Shown here: positions 1-8,720 of the stretch, in pieces
Layout of the letters: every line of letters starts with the position of its first letter
How positions within the stretch are numbered: the stretch's first letter is position 1
From: DASVXQ01 sp046727955
GTDB lineage: Bacteria; Actinomycetota; CALGFH01
Direction of reading: 5' to 3'
NCBI GenBank assembly: GCA_046727955.1
Contig: JBKPDO010000304.1
Location: 1 to 52,760, forward strand
Length of the DNA stretch: 52,760 nt
Notes under the pieces: generated by a model
What the model was told of the DNA's origin: nothing
Database searches by the model: none
The model's input: the letters and a program-made list of their open reading frames with translations, nothing else
Program-made: the position numbers and the translations under genes

Positions 1-88
1 GGGGATGATAGCTCGGCAGGCACGGGCTTCCACCGTGGTCATGAGGGAGTGAGAACCGCATGATCCCGGAAGTCCGTGCCCGCTCCCG

Positions 89-322
89 CTATCCGGTCAT
101 TACCGCCCCAACGGGCGTATCGACACAACGCCGAAGCCCTGACAAGCCGGCTGTGAACCGCGCGAGCTTGATGTTTCCTGTGATTGTCCGTAGCTCATGG
201 TCAAAATACCTCAGGTCAAGTGGATCAGTGGCTCCAAGCTTACCCACTTCTTCAAGCGCTCGAGACACATGATCGGAAACTCGATCAATTGCCGCGATAA
301 CTTCTTCGATCGGTCGTGCCAT
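89..322 (-). CDS. Small hypothetical protein (77 aa)
   Basis: I do not recognise this protein. It is 77 residues long and mostly helical in character, starting MARPIEEVIAAIDRV, with no membrane segment and no cysteine-rich motif. The start is supported by an AAAGGAG Shine-Dalgarno sequence about 8 bases before the ATG. It is the last of four minus-strand genes that end at the left edge, all in the same direction and all unknown, downstream of a tRNA-Ala gene. The shared direction suggests co-transcription, but about 100 bases separate it from the gene before it, so it could have its own promoter. No function is inferred. Confidence 0.55.
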   Translation of the reverse strand: MARPIEEVIAAIDRVSDHVSRALEEVGKLGATDPLDLRYFDHELRTITGNIKLARFTAGLSGLRRCVDTPVGAVMTG

Positions 323-423
323 GGTACAACTCCTTTGCCTCTATCACGGCGCATTGGCGAATCATACATTCCGACTATGACATTGAGGGGTACGGGCTTG
401 CACCCGTTCGCCTTCCGGCCTGT

Positions 424-849
424 CTAGGGAGCTATCTCCTGCCTGGAGACATGCACGTTTTCTTCATCGCGCTCCCAATGAAACCACACAAGGTGAGCCC
501 TCAGAGGGTACTTGTACTGCCTCTCAGGATGTGAGTCAACGACCTCAAACTCATCCTGCTCTCCCGATACCATTGGTCTGCCTTGGCGGGAAGACGCCAC
601 CTCATTTCCGTCCGCGTCCCTCAAATGCAGGACTGCATGCCGTGCTCCCGCCACGCCGACATTGGTGACTTGGAAGCGGTACGCGACTCGGTCAGGCGAC
701 CGCTTGCAGCCGAGATACCGAGCGCTGAGCTGACCGCGCTCTGCCCTTCGATTAGCTCGCCGGGCATAGGTCAACGATCCAAGGGCGACAAGGAGCGAAA
801 GCGCCGAGACCGATACGGCGATGATGGCCACGATGAGAGCGCCGCTCAT
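424..849 (-). CDS. Hypothetical protein with N-terminal membrane anchor (141 aa)
   Basis: An unknown protein. From the chosen ATG (MSGALIVAIIAVSV) residues 2-27 form one hydrophobic segment, followed by a basic stretch (ARRANRRAERGQ) and a soluble domain of about 100 residues with beta-rich character. This predicts a single-pass anchor with the soluble part in the cytoplasm, if the positive-inside rule applies. The frame is open for 38 more residues upstream, but that part overlaps the preceding gene and has a poor composition, so the internal ATG is preferred. It begins 4 bases after the stop of the upstream 195-aa gene, which suggests one operon. Confidence 0.55.
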   Translation of the reverse strand: MSGALIVAIIAVSVSALSLLVALGSLTYARRANRRAERGQLSARYLGCKRSPDRVAYRFQVTNVGVAGARHAVLHLRDADGNEVASSRQGRPMVSGEQDEFEVVDSHPERQYKYPLRAHLVWFHWERDEENVHVSRQEIAP

Positions 850-853
850 GATT

Positions 854-1441
854 TCACCCACCCAGGTTGAGCAACTTGACGAGAAAGGCAAGCAGTAGGC
901 CGGCCAAGACCGTGACGAAGACCTGGGCCAACACGCCGGCGCCTTCCGCAACCCGGCCAGCAAACCCTCCAGGTGGCAACCCGGCAGCTTCCCGCACGCG
1001 GCGGGGGAACGAGACGAACCGCCCGATGAGTCCAGCCAATGATTCCTCCCGAGCCCGCGCCTGCCTCACATCCTCTTGCAAGCGGCCGACCGCCTGATGG
1101 CAGCAGTCAAAGAGGATGGAGACATCGAGCATCGGATCGTCGGTCAGGATAGTCGTCCAGGCAGTCACCGGATTCATGGGGAACCTTTGCATCGTGCCCC
1201 GCGGCTTGTAGTCCACTCGGACATGGGCGACCTCAAGCGCCTCCGCCGCTGGGCCAGTCAGTTGATTCAGCTTCATGCGCAATTCAGCCGCTTGCTGCTC
1301 ACACTCCGGCTTCGGAACCCACGTCCGCGCCGACCTAAGAAAGCGGCCCTCCATTGGGGTCATGGTCTCTAGCAGGCTGGCGAGATGACTCGTAAAGAGT
1401 TCAACGGCCTGGCGGTGTCGCTCTAGTTCGTGAGAGCGCAT
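854..1441 (-). CDS. Hypothetical protein with C-terminal membrane segment (195 aa)
   Basis: An unknown protein. The first part (residues 1-150) is soluble and helix-rich, with two cysteines (FDCCHQAV). The last 30 residues form one strongly hydrophobic segment (VFVTVLAGLLLAFLVKLL) that would anchor the protein in the membrane by its C-terminus. The start MRSHELERHR is chosen because AAAGGA lies just upstream; the frame is open further upstream but overlaps the preceding gene. It lies 19 bases after the stop of the 280-aa gene and 4 bases before the next one, so the three are probably one transcript. Two adjacent anchored proteins may work together at the membrane; this is inference only. Confidence 0.55.
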   Translation of the reverse strand: MRSHELERHRQAVELFTSHLASLLETMTPMEGRFLRSARTWVPKPECEQQAAELRMKLNQLTGPAAEALEVAHVRVDYKPRGTMQRFPMNPVTAWTTILTDDPMLDVSILFDCCHQAVGRLQEDVRQARAREESLAGLIGRFVSFPRRVREAAGLPPGGFAGRVAEGAGVLAQVFVTVLAGLLLAFLVKLLNLGG

Positions 1442-1460
1442 TGACTGTCCTTTGATGTGC

Positions 1461-2303
1461 TCACGCCTCAAGCTGTTGCAGGAGACCGACGGCAATGGCG
1501 ATAGCAGCGACAGCATCACTGCGGTGCCAGATCATCACCGCGGTAGCAGGGTCATCCACATGGTGCGCAGCATTGGTCAAGTCAAGCAGGGCATCGGTCA
1601 TGGCCCGAAAGCGCTCGGCCTTGTTGCGGTCGCGTTTGGGTGGTAACTCACCCTGAGCCGGACTGAGTTGGCGAATCAGGCTGGCGACATGCCGGATCTC
1701 ACTCACGGCATCGCGCGGTCGGCCGTCGTCAAGCGCTCGACGTGCCACCTGCAAGTGTTGGGCCGCCCGATGCCGCAAAGAGTCTCTGCCTGAGCTCGGC
1801 AGCGACACTATGACCGGCAATGCGAAGGCACGCTGCCAGGCTTCGAGCACCTTGACCCACTGCCCGCGATCAACATGGAGACGGTCTTGCAGCGTAATCT
1901 GCGGATGCTCCGATGGCTGGGTGTGCAGGAGCGTGACCACCAGGTCGATGATGAAGTCGAGGTCGCCACCGGCGCGGGCCTGCTCCAGAGCTTCCAGGTG
2001 GCTGGGGGCAAGATCAGTCACGAGCTTCAAGGGCTGAGCCTGTATCCGTTCGGGACCTCTGCCCGCGACCTGATAGACCGGATAACCCAGGACCAGCGTC
2101 AGGGGCTGGAGGGATCCCAGGGCCGTTGTGCCCGGCGCATCCAGGCCGAGTCCGCCTTGGAGGAGAGCCGCCGCTCCTGCCGGGAACCCCGCCGCCTTGG
2201 CCGTGCCGGTGATCAAGAGCTGGTAGCCGCCCAGGGCCGGCAAGCCCTGTACGCCGCTCCACTCAAGATCCAGGTGTCCCGACTCGAATCGGGCTTCGCC
2301 CAT
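1461..2303 (-). CDS. Hypothetical protein (280 aa), first gene of an unknown operon
   Basis: An unknown soluble protein. GGAGGGGC directly before the ATG supports the start. The N-terminal 90 residues look beta-rich; the C-terminal part (from about residue 170) is helical with many Arg and Ala residues (HRAAQHLQVARRALDDG). I see no signal peptide, catalytic motif or cofactor site. It leads a row of four unknown genes on the minus strand. The row lies just 3' of a tRNA-Ala gene, a common insertion site for islands, so it may be island cargo, but no intact integrase is seen here. Confidence 0.55.
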   Translation of the reverse strand: MGEARFESGHLDLEWSGVQGLPALGGYQLLITGTAKAAGFPAGAAALLQGGLGLDAPGTTALGSLQPLTLVLGYPVYQVAGRGPERIQAQPLKLVTDLAPSHLEALEQARAGGDLDFIIDLVVTLLHTQPSEHPQITLQDRLHVDRGQWVKVLEAWQRAFALPVIVSLPSSGRDSLRHRAAQHLQVARRALDDGRPRDAVSEIRHVASLIRQLSPAQGELPPKRDRNKAERFRAMTDALLDLTNAAHHVDDPATAVMIWHRSDAVAAIAIAVGLLQQLEA

Positions 2304-2690
2304 TGCCCCTCCGGCCTTGCGATGAGGTAAGTGCGGAGCCCAAGCTACACGTTCACCAAGACAGGCGAGGCACTACAGAACGCGGTCACTGGGCGCGCCG
2401 CTATTTGAGTTTCGCGGTTGAAGTGACGCCGGTCGTGCAGCGAAGCCGCAGGTAGGCCGCCCAACGCCTCATCATCTCAACCCGCGAGACCCAAATAAGG
2501 GTCTTGGTGTTGGGTATAGGAGCGCGAGGCCGGGGTGGAACTGGACTGCTGAGCCGGCGCCTGCTGTGACGGTCTGCCCGCCGTCTCGTTCGCGATTGCT
2601 GCCCGTTTGCTGCCTGGCGAGCCACCGTGGGACGGCGTGGCCCTGGCGGGAGCTACCCGCCAGGGCCTCTGATCTGGGCTTTCGGTGGGG
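2304..2690. other. Gene-poor interval between unknown operon and tRNA-Ala
   Basis: No convincing gene. A minus-strand frame (about 2401-2625) ends with an arginine/tryptophan-rich stretch (EMMRRWAAYLRLR) that faintly resembles the tail of tyrosine integrases. That would fit a decayed integrase beside a tRNA, but the match is by eye and too short to call. Confidence 0.25.
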
Positions 2691-2764
2691 TGGAGGTGAG
2701 GGGATTTGAACCCCTGACTTCCTCCGTGCGAGGGAGGCGCTCTGCCGGACTGAGCTACACCCCC
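2691..2764 (-). tRNA. tRNA-Ala (anticodon CGC)
   Basis: A 74-base cloverleaf on the minus strand. The acceptor stem GGGGGTG pairs with CACCTCC (one G-U), the D arm starts GCTCAGT, the anticodon stem CCTCC/GGAGG holds loop CTCGCAC with anticodon CGC, and the T arm is AGGGG-TTCAAAT-CCCCT. The discriminator base is A; the CCA end is not encoded. It reads GCG codons. Confidence 0.95.
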
Positions 2765-2940
2765 ATGATGGGCGGGTGGATGGTACCAGAGGGAGGGCGG
2801 GGGCTCGCCACTTGGTAAGGCGACGATCGCGCCTGACTCCTGCAGCGTGGTGACGCCCGGAAGAGTCCGAACTTGCAAGTCGCGCATGCCGCCTGGAACG
2901 GGGTCAGCCACGGCATCGACCAGAACTGTCGCAGGCAGCC

Positions 2941-4446
2941 CTAGGACGGGACCTCCTCGGCCTGGAGGAGCGCCATCTGCTCGGCGTTCGGCATCGTGGG
3001 TGCGTCCGCGTCGCGGAAGGTGATCGGCTTCCGGTCCTGCACCGCCCGCCGGTAGAAGTACAGCAACACCGACAACACCAGGACACCGATCCCCAGGTAG
3101 AGGGGGTATCCAGTGAATTTGTAGCCGCCAAGCAACGCCGCCAGCTTCTGCTGGGTCACCCCGAAGATCACGAACGCGAGGTTCACGATAAAGAAGACGC
3201 CGGCCAAGGCCACCCAGACAGGCCCCACCCGGATGGGGCGTGGCCACCTCGGCCGGTCCTTCCGCAGCAGGAGGAAGGCCGAGAGCGCCAGCACGTGCGA
3301 GAACACGTAGCCGATGTTCGACATGTACAGGACCGCCAGGTTACTGGCGACGAACAGGATCAGGCCGACGTTGACCACCATGTCGACGGTCATGGCCGAG
3401 CCGGCACGTGGAACCTGTTCAGGTGGTAGAGCTGCTTGACCGTCATCCCGTCCCTGGCGATCCCGTACAGCGCCCGGCCGCCGTCGGCCGTGGCCGAGTT
3501 CATCGACAGGACGAGGCTGGCGATCAGGAGGACGAGCGCGACGCCGCCGAGGCCGGACCCGACGATGGTCTTGAACGCCTCGACGTAGAAGGGGCCGTAA
3601 GCAGCCGCCGGGTCTGGCGCGCCGGTCACTCCTCCCAGGCCCAGCGGCAGGAGCACAAAGACCAGCAGGGAGAACGAAGCGGACGTGCGAAGCGCCATGG
3701 CGGTGTCCCGCTTCGTGTCGTGGTACTCCGGCGCGAAGCTGGCGGAGACCTCGATGCCATAGGCCGACCAGCACATGATGAACAGCCACACCATGGCGAC
3801 CGTGAAGCTGCTGTACCCCGGTACGGCCGTGTAGTGGACGTTGGAGCTGTGCCAGTCGCCCGTCAGGTACGGCACGACGATGAACACCGCCAGCGGGATC
3901 ATCAGCAGGGCGCCAGTCACGTAAGCAACCGCCAGTGACGGCCTCACGCCGAGAATGTTGAACAGCCAGACAACGATGACGAGCCCGATGCCGATCAACT
4001 GCGGCAGGCCGATGTTGACGGGCCCCGTGTCGAAGTACCCGGGCGACGTGCCCCCAGCTTGGCGTCCGGGAACCACTGGGCGGTGATCAGGCCTCCGATC
4101 AGGTTGCCGAAGATGGAGAGCACCACCGACCACCCGATCCAGTATCCAAACGCCGCGATCGGGCCGAACAGCGAGAAGTATCGCCGCCATCCCTCGTAGG
4201 CATACAGGGAGATGCCGCCGGGCTTGTCCGGGAACATGGCCGCCGTCTCGGAGTAGATCCAGTTCTGCATGAGCCCGATGCTGGCCGAAATGCCCCAGAG
4301 GATCAGCGAGCCGAGCACGCCGACGCTGCCGAAGGTGAATCCCAGCGATGCGATCAGGAAACCCGGGTTGCATAGCGATGACGAACCCGTCCCACCAGTG
4401 AAGCGTCTTGAGGAGCTGACGCTCCTCGATGACCGCCTCAGCCATC
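2941..4446 (-). pseudogene. APC-family amino acid permease, frameshifted
   Basis: Pieces of one permease of about 500 residues lie in order but in changing frames. The N-terminus (LLKTLHWWDGFVIA) starts at 4446. The segment with GVLGSLILWGISASIG and PDKPGGISLYAYEGW follows in another frame to about 4050. The middle (WSAYGIEVSASFAPEYHDTK and TADGGRALYGIARDGM) runs to about 3405. The last four helices start at AMTVDMVVN and end at 2941. Three frameshifts are therefore needed. Two look like loss of one base in a G/C run (near 4050 and 3405); the one near 4370 does not. The gene follows a GcvT-like and a flavin reductase remnant on the same strand, so it was probably the transporter of that catabolic operon. 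It could be an assembly error, but neighbouring remnants are also broken. Confidence 0.8.
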
Positions 4447-4636
4447 GTCACCCCCAGAGCTGCCGGTTGCTCTGGGATTCTGGTTTCTCTGGTACATGCC
4501 TCTGTGGCGCCGGAAGGTTCGCCACCGGGCCCGAAACCTGCCCAGGTGGCAGCTCCGCCCTGAGGAGGATGCCGACCCGTAGCCACCCCGAGGTCCAGGG
4601 TCTCGAGGCGTCGCGCCGTGCCGGACCGTCGCGCCG

Positions 4637-5412
4637 TCAGCTCCTCGGCCGCTCTTTCTTGGGGTCGTAGAACGGGAAGGGGACGACAACGGCGGGGATG
4701 CGCTTCTGGTGGCCGTCGAGCCTGCCGACCTCGACCTCGGTGCCATGGGCGGCGTAGCCGATGGCCATGCGGCACAGGGCGATGTTCTTGCGCAGCAACG
4801 GTGAGCGCGTGCCGCTGGTGATCACGCCGACGGCCTGACGGCCGACGTGGACGCACTCGCCGTGCCCGGCTGGCTCGTTGCCCTCCAGCTCGAGCCCGAC
4901 AAGGACCCGCTGCGGATGGGCGCGCCGCTCATCGAGAGCCGCCTTGCCGACGAAGTCGTCCTCCTTGCTGGCGGGGACCGTGAAGCCGATGCCGGCCTCG
5001 AAGGGGCCGACCTGGTCGTCGAACTCGTAGCCGGCGAAGATAAGCCCGCCTCGATGCGCAGCACGTCGAGCGCGTCCAGGCCGAGGGGGGTGAGGCCGAA
5101 CGGCTCGCCGGCCTCCCAGACCGCGTCCCAGAGGGCGAGGCCGTCCTTTGGGTGGCACCACAGCTCGTAGCCGAGCTCGCCCGAGTATCCGGTGCGGGAC
5201 ACCATGATGGGGATCCCTCGATGGTCGCCGATGCGGCCGATGGCGAAGCGGAACCAGGTCAGCTCCTCGAAGGCCGGCTGGGCAGGCAGGGTCCAGACGA
5301 TCTGCTCGAGCAGGTCGCGGCTCTTCGGCCCCTGCACCGAGAGGTTGTGGAGCTGATCGGTCGACCGCTTCACCCACACACGCAGACCCAGGCGCTGCGC
5401 CTGCTCGCGGTC
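4637..5412 (-). pseudogene. GcvT-like aminomethyltransferase/demethylase, C-terminal remnant
   Basis: This encodes only the C-terminal two thirds of a folate-dependent GcvT-family protein. Motifs typical of the family are present: VQGPKSRDLLEQI, the TGYSGELGYELW segment, LGLDALDVLRIEAGL and EAGIGFTVP. The N-terminal folate-binding part is absent, and the frame joins a flavin reductase fragment at about 5412. A frameshift near 5045 separates LRIEAGL from IFAGYEFDDQVGPFE; it looks like loss of one G in a GC run. GcvT relatives next to a flavin reductase and a permease may act in demethylation of small N-, O- or S-methyl compounds; the substrate cannot be told here. The gene is inactive as written. 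Confidence 0.75.
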
Positions 5413-5795
5413 TCGAGGGTGCAGTCGATGTGAGCGAGGCAGCCCTCGATGTTGGGAGACCCGGTGACGCCGAGCTGGTAGCTGACGGTCGCGAACTTGT
5501 CGGCGGAGACACGCGCGAAATGCCGCGAGATCCACTCCTGGTCCGCGCTGAGGACGTTGATGGTGAAGCCACGCCCGGCCTGGAACGCGCGCAGGCTGGG
5601 CGCGCGGCGGTGCAGGCAGACGAGCACGAGTGGGGGATCGAGCGAAACGGACGTGAACGAGTTGGCCGTGAAGCCGCGCAGCTTGCCCTGGTCGTCCCGG
5701 ACGGTCACCACGGTGACGCCGGTGATGAACGAGCCGGCGGTCCGCTTGAATTCCTCGATGTCGATCTGCTCGGCGCCGCTAGTCAAATCGATCAC
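5370..5795 (-). pseudogene. Flavin reductase (FMN-binding) domain protein, 3' truncated
   Basis: The first 125 or so residues are a clear flavin reductase-like fold: FKRTAGSFITGVTVVT, then LRGFTANSFTSVSLDPPLV, and FTINVLSADQEWISRHFA. Family members are about 160-170 residues. Here the last 35 or so are replaced by a junction (after HIDCTLETA) with the GcvT remnant in a different frame, so a deletion removed the 3' end of this gene and the 5' end of the next. The start is GTG at 5795, with no Shine-Dalgarno sequence. A TATAGC box lies 8 bases upstream, so the transcript may have been leaderless. It is divergent from the IclR regulator gene. Confidence 0.75.
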
Positions 5796-5820
5796 CCACT
5801 GGTGCTATATTGCGTCTTCG

Positions 5821-5834
5821 CCAATACGTATTGG
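5821..5834. promoter_or_regulatory. Perfect 14-bp palindrome, likely IclR operator
   Basis: CCAATACGTATTGG is a perfect inverted repeat in the short AT-rich gap between the iclR-like gene and the divergent flavin reductase remnant. IclR-family proteins usually bind such palindromes in divergent promoters. Binding is inferred from position. Confidence 0.6.
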
Positions 5835-5887
5835 GTTATGGCCAAGAGGCCGCGATCAGCCTAGACGACCGGCGCAGGAGACGGCAA

Positions 5888-6703
5888 GTGCCACGTACCG
5901 GGCATCCAGCGAGCCGGACGGTGCAGTCCGTGGACCGTGGGCTCGCCCTGCTGTGGATGCTCGCCGAGGCCCGCGCCGGCATCGGTGTGGTGCAGGCGTC
6001 CCAGTACCTCGGGGTCGACCCGAGCACGGTCTCGCGCCTGCTCGCCTCGCTGGTCGCCGCCGACTTGGTCACGCGCGACCCGCGGTCCGGCAGGTACGCG
6101 GTAGGACCCGGCGCTGTGCGCCTGGCGCGCGCGGTGTCCGCGCCGGTCACCGCCGACGAGCGGGAACTGCGCCAGGCCGCGAGGCGGACCCTCTACCTGC
6201 TCGAGGAGGGCACCGGCGAGACCGTCATCGTGGACGTGCGCGAGCAGGGCTTGGCCGTCCTGGTCGACGTGGTGCCGAGCCGGCGTTCCGCGCCCTACCT
6301 GGTCGTGGTTGCCCCGACCCGGCCGCTGCACGCCACCGCCGACGGCAAGGTGCTGCTCGCCCACGCCCCCGAGGCGGTGGTCGAGGGGGAGCTGGCCGGC
6401 CAGTTCGCCGCGGTGACCCCACGCACCGTGACCGATCCGGAGGAGCTTCGCGCCCAGCTCTTCGAGATCCGCCGGCGCGGCTACGCGGTCACCGAGGGCG
6501 AGAGCCAGCCCGGCGTGAACGTGATCGCGGCCCCGGTCGAGGCCGCCCCTGGCGGGGTCGCGGCCGCGCTCGCGATCGAAGGCCCGGCCGAGCGGTTCGA
6601 CCGCATCGGCATGCGCCGCGCCATCGACCTTCTCCTGCCGCGCGCCGCCGAGCTGTCGCGCCGGCTCGGCGGGCGCGCCGACCCGGGAGGCCCGTCCTTA
6701 TGA
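5888..6703 (+). CDS. IclR-family transcriptional regulator
   Basis: A 271-residue regulator with the usual two IclR domains. The N-terminal winged helix-turn-helix covers about residues 12-75 (VQSVDRGLALLWML, then VDPSTVSRLLASLVAADL). The C-terminal effector-binding domain follows (about 90-260), with HATADGKVLLA and the GVNVIAAPV stretch. GTG at 5888 is chosen because AGGAG lies seven bases before it; a TTG 26 codons upstream is in frame but lies in the promoter region. It is transcribed away from the decayed flavin reductase/GcvT/permease locus and probably controlled it. The regulator is intact although its likely targets are broken. Confidence 0.88.
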   Translation: MPRTGHPASRTVQSVDRGLALLWMLAEARAGIGVVQASQYLGVDPSTVSRLLASLVAADLVTRDPRSGRYAVGPGAVRLARAVSAPVTADERELRQAARRTLYLLEEGTGETVIVDVREQGLAVLVDVVPSRRSAPYLVVVAPTRPLHATADGKVLLAHAPEAVVEGELAGQFAAVTPRTVTDPEELRAQLFEIRRRGYAVTEGESQPGVNVIAAPVEAAPGGVAAALAIEGPAERFDRIGMRRAIDLLLPRAAELSRRLGGRADPGGPSL

Positions 6704-6802
6704 CCTGGATGACCTGGCTCACTATAACCTTGCTCGCTGTTCACCACAGGTGGATGTTGTTTCCTATGGGGTAAGGTCAACCCGGCGCCGACAGATCCCG
6801 GG

Positions 6803-7744
6803 TCAGGTCTCGCGGCGGGAGGTCAGCCAGGCGCCCGCGAGCACCAGCGCCGTGCCGAGCAGCGCGACGGGCGCCACCCGCTCACCGAGGAAGACGACGC
6901 CAAGGGCGATAGCCACCACCGGGATGAAGTAGGTGGCCACCGCGCCGCGTGGGCCGCCGACCCGACCTACCAGCGTGGTCATCAGCACGAACGCCAGGCC
7001 GGTCCCAAGGATCCCGAGCGGCAGCATCGCGGCCGCCGCTCCCCACTCCAGACGTGAGCGTGACAGGCTCCACAGGCCGAACGGCAGCAGCATCGCCAGG
7101 GCGGCCAGCTGGGCGCGCAGCAGGACCGGCAGGGCGCCGTAGCGCTGCTGCAGCGGCACCGCCAGGTTGACGGCAAGGCCGTAGCACACCACCGCGAGCA
7201 CGACCAGGCCGGCGCCGAGGGTGGTGGCCCGGGAGCCCTGTACCTCTGGCCAGGAGATCGCCACCACGCCGGCGAACCCGACCAGCAGCCCCAGGGTCTG
7301 GGCCCGACCGAGCGGGCGTCGTAGCAGCAGTACCGCCCACGCCGCCCCGAACAGCGGCACCGCGCCGTTGAGCATGCCAGCCACCGATGAGTCGATCCAC
7401 TGCTGCGCGAGGGGGAATAGGATCAGCGGCAAGCCCGCCCAGATCAGCCCGAGGAACGCCACCCGCGGCAGGTCCTGGCGGTCGACCGGGCGGCGTGCGG
7501 CCGGGAACAACGCCAGCGCCGCGACACCGAGCCCGACACGCGCCAGCGCAATGACCCCGGGCCGGAACGCCTTCAGGCCGATGTCGATGAACAGGAACGA
7601 GGATCCCCAGATGAGCGCGATGCTGGACAGCAGCAACCACTCCTGCGCGCCGAACGCCTCGGAGCGGCTGCCGCTCCCGGCCTCCAGCAGCGGCCTACGC
7701 GCGCTTGCTGTCGCCGGTGGCGCGTCGCCGTCCGCTCTCGGCAT
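6803..7744 (-). CDS. EamA/DMT-family transporter
   Basis: A 313-residue inner-membrane protein with about ten hydrophobic segments arranged as two EamA repeats. The first starts at about residue 35 (LIWGSSFLFIDIGLKAF), the second at about 175. WGSSF near the first helix and the repeat layout are typical of the drug/metabolite exporter superfamily, which usually exports amino acids or small metabolites. AGGAG about 8 bases before the ATG at 7744 supports the start; the frame stays open upstream but overlaps the divergent methyltransferase region. No substrate can be assigned. It is convergent with the iclR-like gene. Confidence 0.88.
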   Translation of the reverse strand: MPRADGDAPPATASARRPLLEAGSGSRSEAFGAQEWLLLSSIALIWGSSFLFIDIGLKAFRPGVIALARVGLGVAALALFPAARRPVDRQDLPRVAFLGLIWAGLPLILFPLAQQWIDSSVAGMLNGAVPLFGAAWAVLLLRRPLGRAQTLGLLVGFAGVVAISWPEVQGSRATTLGAGLVVLAVVCYGLAVNLAVPLQQRYGALPVLLRAQLAALAMLLPFGLWSLSRSRLEWGAAAAMLPLGILGTGLAFVLMTTLVGRVGGPRGAVATYFIPVVAIALGVVFLGERVAPVALLGTALVLAGAWLTSRRET

Positions 7745-7925
7745 CGATCGCTCCTTACGTGACGTCGCTGGATCACGGTGGCGGGCGCATGCCCTGCCCG
7801 TTATCAATGTAGTCCGCGGTGCGGAGGCGATTGCCAGGCGGATCCTGGCGGCCTGGGCTCGCGGAGTCGACGGGCCAGGCACCCGCCACGCGAGGGAACG
7901 GAGGGATCTGCGCGGGAGTGGGGGA

Positions 7926-8699
7926 ATGCACGGCAACGTGATGCCGCTCGATCTGGAGTTCGGCTGGCACGCGGAGCGCGTGGCCGAGGCTGGCGGGGCG
8001 CTGGGGCTCGCCGACTCCGTGCCGATCGCCTGCCGCGGCTCTGGCCATCCGCTGCTCCTGGCGCGGCTGGCCGCGTGTATCGGCGCTCGCCCGGGTCTGC
8101 GGGTCCTCGACGGGGGCAGCGGCCTCGGCGGCCCCATGGCCTGGCTGGCCCGGGAGCACGGCTGCGAGGTGGTCGGCGTGGACCTCATGGAGGGCGCGGC
8201 GCGCGGCTCGCGGCGGCTGTTCCCGAACAGCCTCGTGCTGGTCGGCAGCCTCACCGAGCTGCCATTCACTGTGGGGGCGTTCGAGGCCGTCTGGACGATC
8301 GGCTCGTTGTCGACCATCCCGGACATCTACGCGGCGGCGCGCGAGCTGAGGCGGGTGCTGGTGCCCGGCGGTCGCCTCGCGGTCTATGACTTCGTCGCCG
8401 TGGCGGCGGTGCCGCGCGACGCGCCTGTGGCCAACGCCTTCCTGCCGCCGCAGGCGCTCGCGCGGCGGCTCGGCGCGGCCGGGCTCACCGTCCTCGCCAG
8501 CGGTGTCGTGCCACCAATCGGGCCGGCGCCCGCCGCATGGCGCGAGCCGGTGCTGGCCGTGGAGCAGGAGGTGGCGCAGCGGCACGGTCGCGACCCGCGC
8601 TACCGGCTCGCCGTCCGTGAGCGCAGCGCCTTCGGTCGCCTCCGCGACAGCGGCCGGATCGCCCCCTGGCTGCTGGTCCTGGAGCGTCCTCGCGAGTGA
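7926..8699 (+). CDS. Class I SAM-dependent methyltransferase
   Basis: A 257-residue protein with a Rossmann-type methyltransferase core. Motif I is VLDGGSGLGGPMAWLA (about residue 60), the acidic residue after beta-2 is in VVGVDL, and motif IV/post-I lies around FEAVWTIGSLSTIPD. The LRRVLVPGGRLAVYDF stretch is typical of small-molecule methyltransferases. Motif I has GGSGLGG in place of the more common GxGxG. A G-rich Shine-Dalgarno region precedes the ATG at 7926. The substrate is unknown. It stops 21 bases before rsmI and may be co-transcribed with it. Confidence 0.85.
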   Translation: MHGNVMPLDLEFGWHAERVAEAGGALGLADSVPIACRGSGHPLLLARLAACIGARPGLRVLDGGSGLGGPMAWLAREHGCEVVGVDLMEGAARGSRRLFPNSLVLVGSLTELPFTVGAFEAVWTIGSLSTIPDIYAAARELRRVLVPGGRLAVYDFVAVAAVPRDAPVANAFLPPQALARRLGAAGLTVLASGVVPPIGPAPAAWREPVLAVEQEVAQRHGRDPRYRLAVRERSAFGRLRDSGRIAPWLLVLERPRE

Positions 8700-8720
8700 G
8701 CGGCCGGGTAGGCTCCTGGG

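Noticed and set aside
2780..2940. Minus-strand coding-like stretch between the permease and tRNA-Ala (LVDAVADPVPGGMRD)
   Set aside because: It has no start of its own, continues antisense or out of frame through the permease, and matches no family I can name.
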